A stretch of 64,000 nt of DNA from Monarcha castaneiventris obscurior (Eukaryota; Chordata; Aves; Passeriformes; Monarchidae). Positions 1 to 12,113 of this stretch are shown here, in pieces. The stretch spans positions 5,022,001-5,086,000 of the forward strand of contig JAMPIT010000848.1 of the NCBI GenBank assembly GCA_026261815.1, read 5' to 3'. The notes under the pieces were generated by a model. That model worked only from the letters and a program-made list of their open reading frames with translations. It ran no database searches and was not told the origin of the DNA. Numbering within the stretch: position 1 is the stretch's first letter; every line of letters begins with the position of its first letter. Both the position numbers and the translations under genes were made by a program.

Positions 1-1123
1 CCTGCTGAAGAACCAGTATTTTTATTTTTCCAGACCTGAGTCTCTGTTGAGTCTCTGACAGTTTGGTCACTTGAATGTTTTCATGTTTTTTTTAATGGAG
101 CAGGATATACCACAGGAGAAAAGGAAATCAAAACCAGCTGCTCCCAGATCTGCAATGCCTAAAACCATGCACACATCATTTCTACCAGTCCGAACTGTCT
201 GCAGAGAAACAGCTCTGTCGGGCCTATGGGCTGTCAAAAACATCATCTTCTGCAGGATCTGCACAGCTACAGGCAGGAAATAGGGCATTATTTATAGTAA
301 GTGGCAAACCATTACTAATTCATTTACATTGACTGCAAAAACAAAACAAGTGTTGACATTCAGAGGACCGAGCAGCTCGGTTCTGGTGCAGTTTGGCATG
401 ATCCTGGAAATCTTTGACAATTTTACACACTGTGAGAATGGTTTTCTAGGATGTGTGTAACAGCAGGACATCAATGGCACAGGGATGTGTTGGTACTATT
501 GCTTTACTGCTTTTTCAGACTCTCTTTTGTTGCAGGTCCTGTGCCTAAAGAAGTGAAACTTGTTGCAATTCTTCCCTATGAAAGCTAGAACTACTAACAG
601 CATTCTGAGAGTCAGCCAAAACCCTACTCATCACAGCACTGTCTTCTGCTTCAGAACTGCAGCATCTAGTTTACCCTGTCAAGTCATGAAGGTGTTTATC
701 TGGAAGAGTAACATGGTTATTTGTGGGGTTTCTCCATACTACCACCTTCTCCTACAGAATTCCTAGCAAGGAAAGTGGAGGGTGGAAAATGCACCACTCC
801 AAGGTGCTGCTCACGCAGCCCCAGGGAGGGGAAGGCACAGGACACTCACACGGTGTCTCCAGGGCCTCAATCCATGTGGTCCCGAGGCTTTCCATGGCTC
901 AGCTCTGCCCAAAACCTGCTCCAGCCAGCACAATCCCTGACTTAGGCTGCTGCAGCCCACCAGGAGTTTGAGAAGGTCCTGATGACAAGTTCATAGTTCC
1001 TTTATCAAAGTCTTGTAGAATTCCACTGCAGAGGTATTGCAGGGAGAATTTCATCACTTCCCCTTCCAGTTGATCACTAAGACTTTTTCTTTCCTTTTTT
1101 TTTTTTTTTTGTCCTTTTGTTTT

Positions 1124-1177
1124 CTTTGGGGTTTTGGTCTTCTGGTTCCTCTTTGGGGTTTTGGTCTTCTGGTTCCT
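1124..1177. repeat. 27-bp unit, two perfect tandem copies
   Basis: A unit starting CTTTGGGGTTTTGGTCTTCT occupies 1124-1150 and 1151-1177 without a mismatch. It follows a run of 16 T (1095-1110). Replication slippage near the T tract is the simplest origin. Confidence 0.93.
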
Positions 1178-2721
1178 CCCTTCCCTCAATAATTTTCCCT
1201 GCCATCAGCAACAGATTACACTAAATCTTCCTGCATGTAAACCTGGCCTGCCATCCTCTGTTCAACCCCAATACTGGAATTAGGAAGGGAACAAATGCCA
1301 AAACAGCACCCATTGGAACAACACCACAAGTGCTGAATACACCCAGGTGTCTGGAAACAGCAGCTGCTAAACCAAAGACAACAGAGGATGGCAAAGTGCT
1401 GCAGCAAACTCTGAACTGGTTTACCCTGCTCTCAGCAGTCGCTACTCATTTGAAACACTCCCTCAAGTCCAGGAGGTGAAATTTCCTTAAAGGTGATGAA
1501 TGCTCCCAATTATAACAACACGGCGGTGCCTCCTGCACGGCTGCTCTGTGATGATGATTGGCCTCTGCAGGACTGCTCAGGGTCAGCGGGCTACTGCTCA
1601 CCTAAATATTAATCATGATGATTTCAGGTATGAAATACGAGGCTGAGGAATCCTGGTCTAGGTGCTGTGTGCCTGCCTGCTCAGCAAAACCGCTATTAGC
1701 CCATTAGAGATTTTTCTTTTCTAATGGCAACATTAGCAAATTCTGTGAGGTGACTGAAAAACCGAGTGGTTGAGGATATTTTCCCCCTATTATTATTTTT
1801 CACATCACTCTGCAAAGCTTGATAAAGTACCTGATAAAACTTCACCAATAGTCTCTGAGGCCAGGCTGTACTTTAACTATTCATTCCTGTGTTTCCTGCA
1901 ATGGATACAAACCCACGTCTTGTATTTTTTTTGTGGCAGGGATTCCTTTATTTTATTGCAATCTTTTATTAGCTTTCATTCTCAGTTGTCCACTTTGATT
2001 TAAGGTACATCTTTCCTCCCCACTGACGAGGCAGCATGAAGCAAGTATATCAAAGTTAAAGAGTTATTTACTTGAAAAATGCCAGCTTTGAAGATCTCTT
2101 TTTTCCCCCCTTAAATGGAATCTTTCAAAGTCCGGCGTGTGCAGCTCCCCATTGAGTAAAAGGACTGCACTCCTCATTCAGCTGCTCCTCGGCTGTGTGT
2201 GATCCATCTGGGAGCTCAGGCAGCTCACAAAGGCTGCATAATAGAGTTAACACAAAATGTCATTCCCTCCGAGTTAAAATTGCACAGGGAAGGTTCATGA
2301 AGAACAGCGGAGAGAAAAACATTTGCATGAATATCTCTGGAGCAGTTCCTCCTGCAGGATGTCCCTCCTCATTCCCAACACTTCTGGGAGAGCAACTGGC
2401 TTTGCTCTGGCTGGAGTAGGGACAACAATCCCCTAACAGGATGACCACAAAGTCCTGCTTTTTATCCCATTTCTCCTCATCCCCTGACTGAGAATCCTTG
2501 ATTTATTCTGCAGCTCTTTCCCTCATCACTCCCTCTCCAACACACACCAACAGCTGATATTACCACATTAAAAACCAAGGATGAAGGAACTCAGACTCCT
2601 GGGCAGAAGCATGAGGTTTTTGAGTAAGAGGAACAGCAAATTAAAGATTCCTGTTGAACAAGAAGACAATAACCCGTGATATACCCCACTAAAGGCCATG
2701 ACAAATGAGTAAAATCAGTCA

Positions 2722-2777
2722 CTGAATAATTCAGGTTGGAGGAGACATTTCCAAGTCATCTGATTCAACTCCCTACC
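2722..2777 (-). mobile_element. CR1 3'-end stub
   Basis: The stretch reads AATTCAGGTTGGAGGAGAC and then a diverged form of the CR1 3' tail (CAAGTCATCTGATTCAACTC) in reverse orientation. Only about 55 bp resemble the element, so this is an old or severely truncated copy, and chance resemblance is possible. Confidence 0.4.
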
Positions 2778-4220
2778 AAAAGCACACCTAACTTCAACAT
2801 TACATTCAATTCTGAAATTCAAACAGACCCATTTTTTTCTCCAGCCTTCTCACTACACATCTCCAAAATTATGTGGCTCCATCCTCTTTTTCACAACCAT
2901 CACCCTCCTCACTTCCCTCAGGACCTCACGTCCCATCATCTCACGGTCACAGCAGCCAAAGCTGCCCCCAGCCTGCAGAGTCCAAACTGCTCAGGAGCAG
3001 CAGCTCCAACTGAGAATCTCCTTTCTGGCTCACTCAGCACCTGCAACCTGGAATGATTCTTGCTGCATTCCAAAACCTCTTGGATTGCTTGGATCCTGCC
3101 ATGCTGCCCTACCAGCAGTGGTGATTAACTTTCTGCATGAAAACAACTTTTCCAAGAAGCTCCAGTAGCCCACAGGCCTCCAGGAGAGCCCAAAACCATC
3201 CTTGACACCTGCCAGTCCAGAGCCCAGCGTTATCAATGACCTGAAACCAGCTAGAGGCAGCCCTTCCTCCCCATTTGTGCTATGCCAGCACAAAAATGTA
3301 ACATACACTGTTTTCCTTCACAGGCATGGAGGGGAGGAGGGGCGACGATGGCCTTTTTGTTCTACTCCCCAGGAAACCAAGAGAATCCAACTTGAACATA
3401 TGGTGCTCGTGATTTTGGAGAGGGGGAATCTCTCAACACCCTCCTCATTCCTTGATGTCAGCGAGATTGCCAGATTCTCCCTGTACCCATTCACACCAGT
3501 TGTATTTTTTTGACTTTTTTTTTTTTTTAGACCTGAAATTGCCTGTATGAAGTTTTGACAGGCTTGACAGCATCATGTGTCTTCCAAAGCTTTCCAGCAC
3601 AAGCAAGAAAAAAGTAACAAAAAATGGAAAGGGAGTATTATTTTGTGATTCACTAAGGAGCAATTTGTATGCAACTCTGCACAGTGGTTTGGCCAACTCA
3701 TCAAACTTTTATGCCAAAACAAAACTCTCAGGACTCTGACCTTCTGCTCTGCAAAATGTAGGGAGGCTTCTTGACTCACTTTTTGACAGCCCTCCCTTAG
3801 AAACTGAAAGAACTGCCTTGCAAATAGAATTCAATTCCGGAGGATGATAAAGTGCCACGGGAATTAAGAGAGGTTTCATTTTTTGCTTAAAATCTAATCT
3901 GGGTCTTGTTTGGAGCAGAGAGGTTTGCTGTCTCCTGTGCTGCTCCACTCACCACACAGAGGGCAGCTCGCAGCTGAGCTCTTTGTCCTCTTTGGAAGGA
4001 AAAGCAAACTCATGGAATTAATCCTGGAACCCTGGAAGTGATTTTACATGGACAGGTTTTCCATGCTCTGTGACCAGCAGGGTGATTTAGAATGTTCCCA
4101 ACCAGCACAGATCTCAGAAATGCAAAAGGGCCAGGTCAGACCTATGACCAACAGATGTCCATGGAGTCCATGATGCACTGAAGGGAAGTCATGGAACAGT
4201 TTGGGTTGGAAGGGATCCTT

Positions 4221-4542
4221 GTAGAGCAGAAACACTCAGAAATATTTGCCAAAAAGTAAAATGCCGTTGGTTTCCACAACAGATGGAAAGTAGAGTGTTA
4301 ATGGTAGAGTAAGAGTTGAGGAAGTGTCTGGATGATGCTGTTTGTCATTGTAGAATCCCAGAATGGTTTGGGTTTGGAAGAGACCTTAAAGCTCATCCCA
4401 TCCCACCCCCTGCCTTGGGACACCTTCCACTGTCCCAGACTGCTCCAAGCCCCAATGTCCAGCCTGGCCTTGGGCACTGCCAGGGATCCAGGGGCAGCCA
4501 CAGCTCCTCTGGGCACCCTGTGCCAGGGCCTCAGCACCCTCA
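4221..4542 (+). repeat. Inverted duplicate block, copy A (322 bp)
   Basis: Pairs with the reverse complement of 29429-29748. My hand alignment shows six substitutions and one 2-bp length difference, about 98% identity. The block holds about 130 bp of non-CR1 sequence (4221-4349) plus about 190 bp of CR1 3' end. Both edges are sharp. The left edge directly adjoins a short CR1-like 3' end (4187-4220). To the right the CR1 continues, but the two copies differ strongly. Confidence 0.9.
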
Positions 4543-4620
4543 GAGTGGCACCCTCTTTCCTATATTTAACTTAGATTTCCCCTCTTTCAGTTTGAAATCA
4601 AGGTACATCTGTTGATTATC
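4350..4620 (-). mobile_element. CR1 LINE 3' fragment (copy A of the inverted duplication)
   Basis: Plus-strand text runs from the CR1 3' end (AGAATGGTTTGGGTTTGGAA) through the usual markers (GGGACACCTTCCACTGTCCC, GCCTGGCCTTGGGCACTGCC, GGGCACCCTGTGCCAGGGCC) into a more diverged part near 4600. The element is therefore on the minus strand and 5'-truncated. Its 3' part, to 4542, is shared almost base for base with 29429-29748, together with about 130 bp beyond the CR1 end. Confidence 0.9.
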
Positions 4621-7600
4621 AAGTCCTGGAAATGCAAATTAATCTTGCCAGATGACTGAAACAATTAGGAAGACAGAGAGATAAGAAACCTCTTCAGGAA
4701 AAATGTAGATTAACTGATACTAAACAGAGAATCAGGCATCTCATCGAGAACTCAAAGCATCGTTCCAGTTACTTCCTTTCACTTTAACTTCTATCTTTAA
4801 CAATACACTCAGTAATTAACAGTCCATCATTAAACAACTCACATAAGCATACAGTGTGTATTCCAGATGCCTAATTCTGCTTTCACATAGGGGCCAATAA
4901 GACTTTAGTACACTGGGCCAGAATGTACCCAGTGTTTACTCCAAAACATGTAATCCAAATTTCCAGGGAGGGTTGGCTTTCCAGGTAAGGTCACCTTTTC
5001 AGCACAGCACGAGAGCTGATTTCCTTAAAACAAAAGGCAGAGGGTGAAATGGGAATTGACTGACAGGATTTTCAGGCTCATGCTGCCTGGGATAGCAGCA
5101 GTGGGGTTGTCTCATGACTGCTTCCTGATCCACATAAACCCGAGCAGATCCATCCCGCTCCAAACCTAGCAAAGGCCTCATCCCAGCTGCTGGCACAGTT
5201 TTACCCCCCCTGGCCACCTGAACTGAGAATTAACTTCCCATGCATAGAAATACAAGCTCTCAGCCCTCCCAGATGTGAGGACTCTGGATTGTAATAACTG
5301 AAAACCTTTTTTCTTCAGAAGAAAATAAAAAGTCATTAACAGCCAGTGAGTCCTTGCAGATATCTATCCTAAATTAATTATTACCTTAACACGCTGTAAA
5401 AGTGTTTGTACTCCTCAGTGCTAGAGTAACCATCAGGCAAAGGAGTCTGTAAGTCCCACAAATCTTCCCTGACTCGACGTGTTTAATAATGGTACCTCAC
5501 TCCAATAAATAACACACAATAATGACTACACTAATATCATAATTAGTTTCTTGCTACCCATCTATCTGCCACTACATAAATGTAGAAGGGAGATCTACAC
5601 TTTTTTTTTTACAATTGCCATTTCTCTTCTTCTATTTAGAAACAAATGTAATTACTTCAGCTAGAGAAGACAGAATTACTTCTGCAGCAGAGTCAAAACA
5701 TGCATCAACACTCATTTTCTGTAATTATTTCACAAGCAGCTCTGCCTGGCATCTTTCTCAAATGAAAGGACTTTTCAGAAGGCCTTCGGCTACTTAATGA
5801 GTAGCTGACAATTATGGGCACAATCAAAGGAAAAAAATAAGGAAGAAAGAAGAAGTTCTCGTCATTCATTTAACCCTTTTCTTTAGTGTCTGCCTTTAAA
5901 CACAAAAGAATATCAGAGAACATCAATCTCCTCACACCCTCGTGTGTCTTCCAGGAGAGTAAAGTGTCGTGGCAGGGATATAAATAAACACTCTGTGCCC
6001 ATGTTTCCCTCCCCAGTAATTCTATCAGAGCACCTTGGCAAGAGTGTTGTGATTAACGTTAAATCTTTGAAATTATCATTTATGAGGGCTATTGCCTAGA
6101 CAAAAAAGCCACACACAGCTCCCACCTCCCAGGTGATTTACCAAAGCACCAAGAGCTCACAATTAACCTGGTTGTGAAGTTAAAAACAATTAGTAAAATC
6201 AGGTGTGGTCTGGAGCCGGCATTAAGGAGAGATGAGAGTGAAACTCTGCAGCAGTCAAAAGTCAGGGATGGGAGCAGGACAAGTGGCAGCAGAGGCCAGA
6301 AAAGCCCCACAGATGCTCCTGCTTGGATTAGCTGGAGCTTTGCCTCTCCTGTACTCCAAGGAACAGCAGAAGCTGAGGATCAGAGGAACAAAAAAGACAC
6401 ACGGAGGAGACAAGCTGTTCTTGACAGCCAGATTTCTCTCTTCTCTCATCAGACTTAAGCCAAAATAAAATGTGACATGAGCATGACAAAAGGTTATTCC
6501 CCTTCCACAAGCTTCCTAAAGAAAGGAAGCACAGGAAGTCCACACTCCCACACAAATTCATCACCCTCTGTCACCCAAAGCCTGACAACTCTCTTTTTAT
6601 GAATTAAAAAGAGAGCTATTTTAAATTCAAATAAGGTGGCACAGTTATTAAGTTATTTTTATCCTCCTCTGTACTTCCAGGACAAACTTTGAGTCCCCTC
6701 ACTCCCCAAGTAGATGCTTTCAATGCATAGAGGAGTAAATAGCACACTCAGCTGCTCACACCACTCACCTGAGTGATGCCAGAGTGATCAGTGCCACAGA
6801 AGAGCATATTAAAGAACGAGAGAATGAGAACAACCTGTAGACAAGTGACAAGACAGGAGCTGAGGAGAGCTAAACTCTCATAAGTAAAGAGCAAAGAAGT
6901 AACTTCAGGTTTAAGTAGTTTTAAACTCAGTTCATAGCAAGATTAGCATCAATTTTGTGGGGAGGGAAAAATTAATCTTCTAAAGATAAATCTGGAGAAG
7001 CATGGATGGCTTGTAAAATGGTGTCGAACAGTTTGCCATAAATTTACAGGATATTCAGTGCAGTAAGATCTCCAACCCAGATACCTAAGCAGAACAGAAA
7101 TTTGGATGTTTCAAGAACTGAAGATGAATTTTAATGACTGAAGAGAAAATTGAGATGGGAAATTGCCTTTCAAATCTTCTTCCACAGCAGTTAATGCTTC
7201 AAACTGCCACCTACTACACCAGACAAAACCTCATTTTGTCTCATCCTGGGATGGCAGAACCAGTAACTGAGAATCCATGTGAGAACCTGCACTGCATTAG
7301 AAATGTGATAGTTACTGCTTGGCCCAGGAGTCACACTGAAATCCACATTTGCCACAGGTTTTATTTATGTCTCTATTTTTAGAAGCTAGGCCAGGTTACT
7401 TAACTTCCCTGAAACGACTTTCCCTATCCAGTGCAGGAGAGGGAGGAAGCTGCTCTGTTTTCTGATTAGGCTTTGGTGCCTGTTCAGTATTTAGTGCAAA
7501 TAAATAGGGCAAGGTGCTGACCCTGCAGTGAGTTACAGGCAAACAGCCAGAAAAAGAACTCTGAGTTCAATGAAACACAATGCAAAGGGCTAAAGATCCT

Positions 7601-8710
7601 CCAAGCAGCCTCTGGGCCAGAAAAGCCTGATCAATAAATAGAAGCAAAATGGCAATAATCACTGTCTGATTCTGGGACTGAAAGATTGGGACAGTCACTT
7701 GAGAGCATCTTTGTTTTTGCAGAGATGCTCCCCTGTCCCCTCCTGCCTTTCCTGCTCCTCGTGTCACTGAGTCCTTCTGGAAGGAACCTCCTTAGACAGA
7801 GAGCACTGAGCCTGAGCCCTGATCCCCCTGAGGTGCCCTGGTTCTGGGTCAGCTCCAGCTGGGTCTGCTCTGTGCCCCACATGGCCACCAGCCCCTGCCA
7901 GGGCAGCCCAGCGACTGCTGATTAACACAGCCACCTCCTCAGCAGGGTGTTACAGTGACAAACCAGTCCCCTAAGGAAGATTTGCCAAACCAAAATGCAA
8001 TATATCACCGAGTGCCTGCAGTCCCCAGCAGTGACAAGTGTGTCCCAGAGTGCAGAGCGTTACTTATGTCAACACCAGAGCCAACATGTTCTTCTTCCCC
8101 TCTCCAAATGTGCCACAATATTTACTGCTACAATATCTTCCCCCATCAACCCTTTAACTATCTCCTATGGAGTCTAATTAAAATGAAGTATTGGAACACA
8201 CAATCAACACGTGCACAGTATTGATGGAGACTTGCAGATGGTATTAGGAAGAAAATAGCTCCTCAGCACTGATTAACACTGAAAGCTTAACAAAGTTAAG
8301 TTCTTTTCCACGTTGTATGTTAAGCTGAACATTTTGACAGTAGGAAAGTTGCACTGCTTCTTCTACACTTTAATTACATCAGTAGCACTTCACACTGGAA
8401 CACCAGTGCTTAGAATTAGGCAATAATTAGGTGATTCCTCCTCTTTCATCTGCTACTTCAGCCTCAGCCACACTGAACACAGTAACCATCTTCACACTTC
8501 TTTTTCAGTTTTAGATGGCAACTTCAGTGTATAAATAAATAAATATTTACACCGGGTCTATATGAATTTGACAGTGGTTCTCTGAGGAAGCAGGGGTTAG
8601 AAATGCAACTGAAGTGAACTGCAGTATCTGGAAGCTGGATCCTCTCCTCCAGATTTTAATGCAATGACAAAACAATGATCTTAAAACTTTTAATGCCTCT
8701 ATATGTGTTT
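4621..8710. other. Intron stretch without recognised elements
   Basis: AT-rich single-copy sequence with short open frames only. I see no repeat family, exon or RNA gene between the CR1 pieces at 4350 and 8711. Confidence 0.5.
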
Positions 8711-8985
8711 AGAATCACAGAATCACAAAATGTTTTGGGTTGGAAGACACCTTGAAGCCCATTTCATTTCAACACCCTGCCATGGGCAGGGACACATTCC
8801 ACTATCCCAGGCTGCTCCAATCCCTGTCCAACCTGGCCTTGGAAGATTTCTTCCTAGCATCTAAACCTGCCCACTTTCAGTTTAAAACCACTCCTTTTTG
8901 TCCTGCCACTCTCTGTCCATGTAAGAATGTCCAGCTTTCCACCCATGAGAATCCCCAAGTGCTTCTCCACAGGGCCTCCCCCAAT
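8711..8985 (-). mobile_element. CR1 LINE 3' fragment
   Basis: Begins AGAATCACAGAATCACA, the reverse of the 8-bp terminal repeats of CR1. It continues through TTTTGGGTTGGAAGACACC and GGCTGCTCCAATCCCTGTCC into the typical body (CTTTCAGTTTAAAACCA). It is more diverged than the copies at 4350 and 29335, and a short central segment is missing after CTTGGAAG. The right edge is approximate. Confidence 0.88.
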
Positions 8986-11770
8986 GACTTCTTCTCCCCA
9001 CTTGTGCTCACATCAATTTATTAGTATTGGATCAGGGCCTATGAGCCAGGACACAGGTCAGGTTCCTGCAACACAAACACGGTTTGTGCTGTGGCAAATT
9101 CTTCAGGGAGATGAGTATAGACACACAAACAGAACAAGCACCAGTTTCTCTCTCCAAGGTTCTGCAGAGACAAAATGTCTCCAACTTACATTATTATAAA
9201 AAATACATTCTGTGGGATAAAATAATGAAACCTTCCCCAAAGCAGCTTCTTAGCAAGTGACCTGACTTAGTTACACAATGGACACGTGTTTCACTCAGAG
9301 GTTACTTCTCTCTCCCTACAAACCACTTGTCAAATATACAACTTCAGATGATTTTCCCCCCAGTGAAGAAATTGTGTCTAAGGAATGATATAATGGCTGA
9401 GTTATTATTTGAAAATGCCTTGTCTAACACACCATGCAAGTTTCTAAAAACGTTAATTATAACCCAAAAGTCTTACCCAGACAACACAATTTATAGGACA
9501 AAAAAAATCCTATTCCATAGTGCCTCATCCTCCTAGGACAACTCCTAGAATCTGAAGGCAGCAGGATTCACAACCCCCTTCACACACCAGTCCAAAGCAA
9601 ACAGGCACTCAACAGCTGAAAGCTGGGACAGCCCTTAAAGGAAACAGAGATCTGAGCCTGTGCTTTGAGGGAGGAGAAGCCGAGCTCTTATTCCCACAGG
9701 ATGGAGCATCAGCTCAGCTCTGAAATTCAAATACTTCTTTTTCACCAGATGAGAGATAATAAAATTTAAAGAAAATAAAGGAAACAGAAGTGAGAGATGA
9801 TAATGTAGAAGTTGAACAGCACTCAACCCAGCACTGCTATATCCACAGTGATCTTGACAGCATTCCCAACATCCACTGCTGCTCCCTTCTAAATTGAATT
9901 GTGCACGTTAAAAAACCCAAAAAAACCCCACCACACACAAAAAAAACTGGTACAATCCAAGGTAAAGGCTGCCAAGAAGCAGTGCTTGCTGAAAGTCCTG
10001 TCAAACCTCCCCTCACGGATGCCTCAGCATGTAGGACATGTGAAGCTCTGCACATCACACAGACTGGCACAGATCCTGAGGCTCCCACACTTCTCTTCCA
10101 GCAGACAACACAGAGCAGGGCTCCCTAGATAGTCTAGAGTGGTATTTTAGTGTAAGCAAAGCTAAAATTACAGCGAGCTGTATAATTTGGTGGGTACCTC
10201 TGAAAGAAACCCAGAAAGCTCAGAGGAATTGTTTGAGCTAAGTATGATCAGAAACCAGAGTGCTGTGCATTTCCTGCGGCAGCAAAGGCGTTCCTGGTGC
10301 TCCATGGGGATCTCTGGATGAGGCAACAGAGCCTCTTCCGTCTCCCCTGCAGCACAGCAAGGAGAGTCAGTGTGGGCAGTGAGGGCAGCTTCTTCCTCAG
10401 CAGCTTTCTGAGGCTGGGGAAAGCATTTCCAGCCAGGTTCTCAGCCAAGCTCAAAGCTCTGGCTCCACATTCCACTCTCTGCTGACTCTCTTGGAGCTCG
10501 ACATGAAGGAGAACAGGGAACAGCTCCCACAAAGTTGTTTTAGCAACCTGCCCCCACCCTGATGCCTGAAGTAGACATGGAGGCACTACACAACTGAAAT
10601 AAACTCCCATTTTCCCGTGCCAGAGTATCACAGGGAAAGCTGCCAGCTTTGCCACTCCAGAAAGGTTTTCCATCCTGAGGAGGAGCGATATAGCAGACAG
10701 GAGAACACAGACAGCAGCCTGGAAGCAGGGGGTCAGTGCCTGTGGTTTTGCATGGAGAATGAAGGAGTGATTTGCACCTGAGACTTACTCATGAAAGCAA
10801 AAGCAAAAGGAAGGTGTAAAAACACAAAAAAACCCAGACCACACTTCATGAGAGTCCATGAATACAGAGTGGGGAAAGAGAGGGTTGGCTTCTGACTCAG
10901 GGTTTTTGAGTTCTTTGGACCAACAGCACTGTAACTCTCATAAATATCACAAAAGCAAAGCAGGAAGGATTTTTAAGGATAGACCTGTCAGCAGTCTGGG
11001 AATCACTCAGCTTTGCTGCCCGGAATGTGACCACGTCACTGTTGCTTCAGTGCTCTGAATACACAAGAAGGAAACCTGCAGTGGTGCAAAGGGGCCCAGA
11101 GCATCTCCCGGTGTCCTCGTGCTCTCAGGAGGGAACAGATGGAGTGCTGCAGGCTACAATTTGCTACTGCAGCCCAGCTCCTTTAAGGAAGACAAATTTG
11201 AAGGAAATGCTGAAGGTGATATACCATTAGTACCCTGGTCCTTAACCCTGGGGACAACCCGAGGTAGGACTTGTTTCATAAAGTCTTAAAGGCATTTGAG
11301 TTTAAAAGCATTTCTACCTGTCAACACATCAAGTACATGATCAGAGACAATGCCATTCCGTGACTCCTGTGCAAATCTCTGCACAGTGTGCAAGGGTTTG
11401 TCCTCCTGTGCTGAATACAAGGGATTTCTGCATGAGGTTTGTAAGCCTGGAACTCAGGCAGCAATTTAATCCCATCCTGCTTTTCTCACCCAGCCTCCTG
11501 AGGATAACCTCTTTTTAGAGTTATTTACCTGTAGTGGGGAATACACAGTCACACAAACACATGTCTGGGTAGGAACGTCCGGGTTAAGGGAGGAACTGTT
11601 AAGATTTGCTCACAGCTGAAAAGATCTGAGCAGTCCAGTTGGAAAGGGTTGAATGGAGAAAAATGATTGTACCAGGGGGGATGGTAAACAGGAGATGGGT
11701 GCTGCAGTGAGGGAACTACACCCCTGAGGGAGGAAAAGCTGATTCACAGGGACCAAAGGTCATAGAGCTC

Positions 11771-11860
11771 AGTCACAGAACCCCAGAATGGCTTAGGTTG
11801 GAAGGGACCTTAACACTCATCTCATTCCAACCCCCTGCCTTGGGCAGGGACACCTTCTAC
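11771..11860 (-). mobile_element. CR1 3' fragment (left arm of an inverted CR1 pair)
   Basis: The text reads as the reverse of a CR1 3' end: AGAATGGCTTAGGTTGGAAG, then CTGCCTTGGGCAGGGACACC. It stops at about 11860. A CR1 piece of the opposite orientation follows at 11969-12113. Confidence 0.85.
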
Positions 11861-11968
11861 AAAGAAACTCTGAATTATTTGTGAGGTCCTTCTTCCAAAT
11901 GTTTGGGCAATGCTCTCAGGCTGCAATTCACACTGCAATTTACACTGGAACTTTTGGGTCTTTTTGTT

Positions 11969-12113
11969 GGCTGCCCCTGGATCCCTGGGAGTGTCCAAGG
12001 CCAGGTTGGATGGGGTTTGGAGCAACCTGGGATAGTGGAAGGTGTCCCTGCCATGGCAGGGGTGGAACAAGATGAGCTTTAAGGTCCCTTCCAACCCAAA
12101 CCATTCTGTGATA
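11969..12113 (+). mobile_element. CR1 3' fragment (right arm of an inverted CR1 pair)
   Basis: In the forward CR1 direction, GGCTGCCCCTGGATCCCTGG leads to AAGGTCCCTTCCAACCCAAA and ends near CCATTCTGTGATAAATA. It is 5'-truncated. Its last 75-80 bp can pair with the reverse-oriented fragment at 11771-11860. Confidence 0.88.

Noticed and set aside
780..1080. GC-richer block that could be an unclassified repeat.
   Set aside because: I could not match it to any element family or define ends, so it is left unannotated.
10248..10673. 141-codon minus-strand open frame in a GC-richer patch.
   Set aside because: No recognisable domain, no splice signals considered convincing, and an overlapping frame on the other strand. 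Most likely chance.
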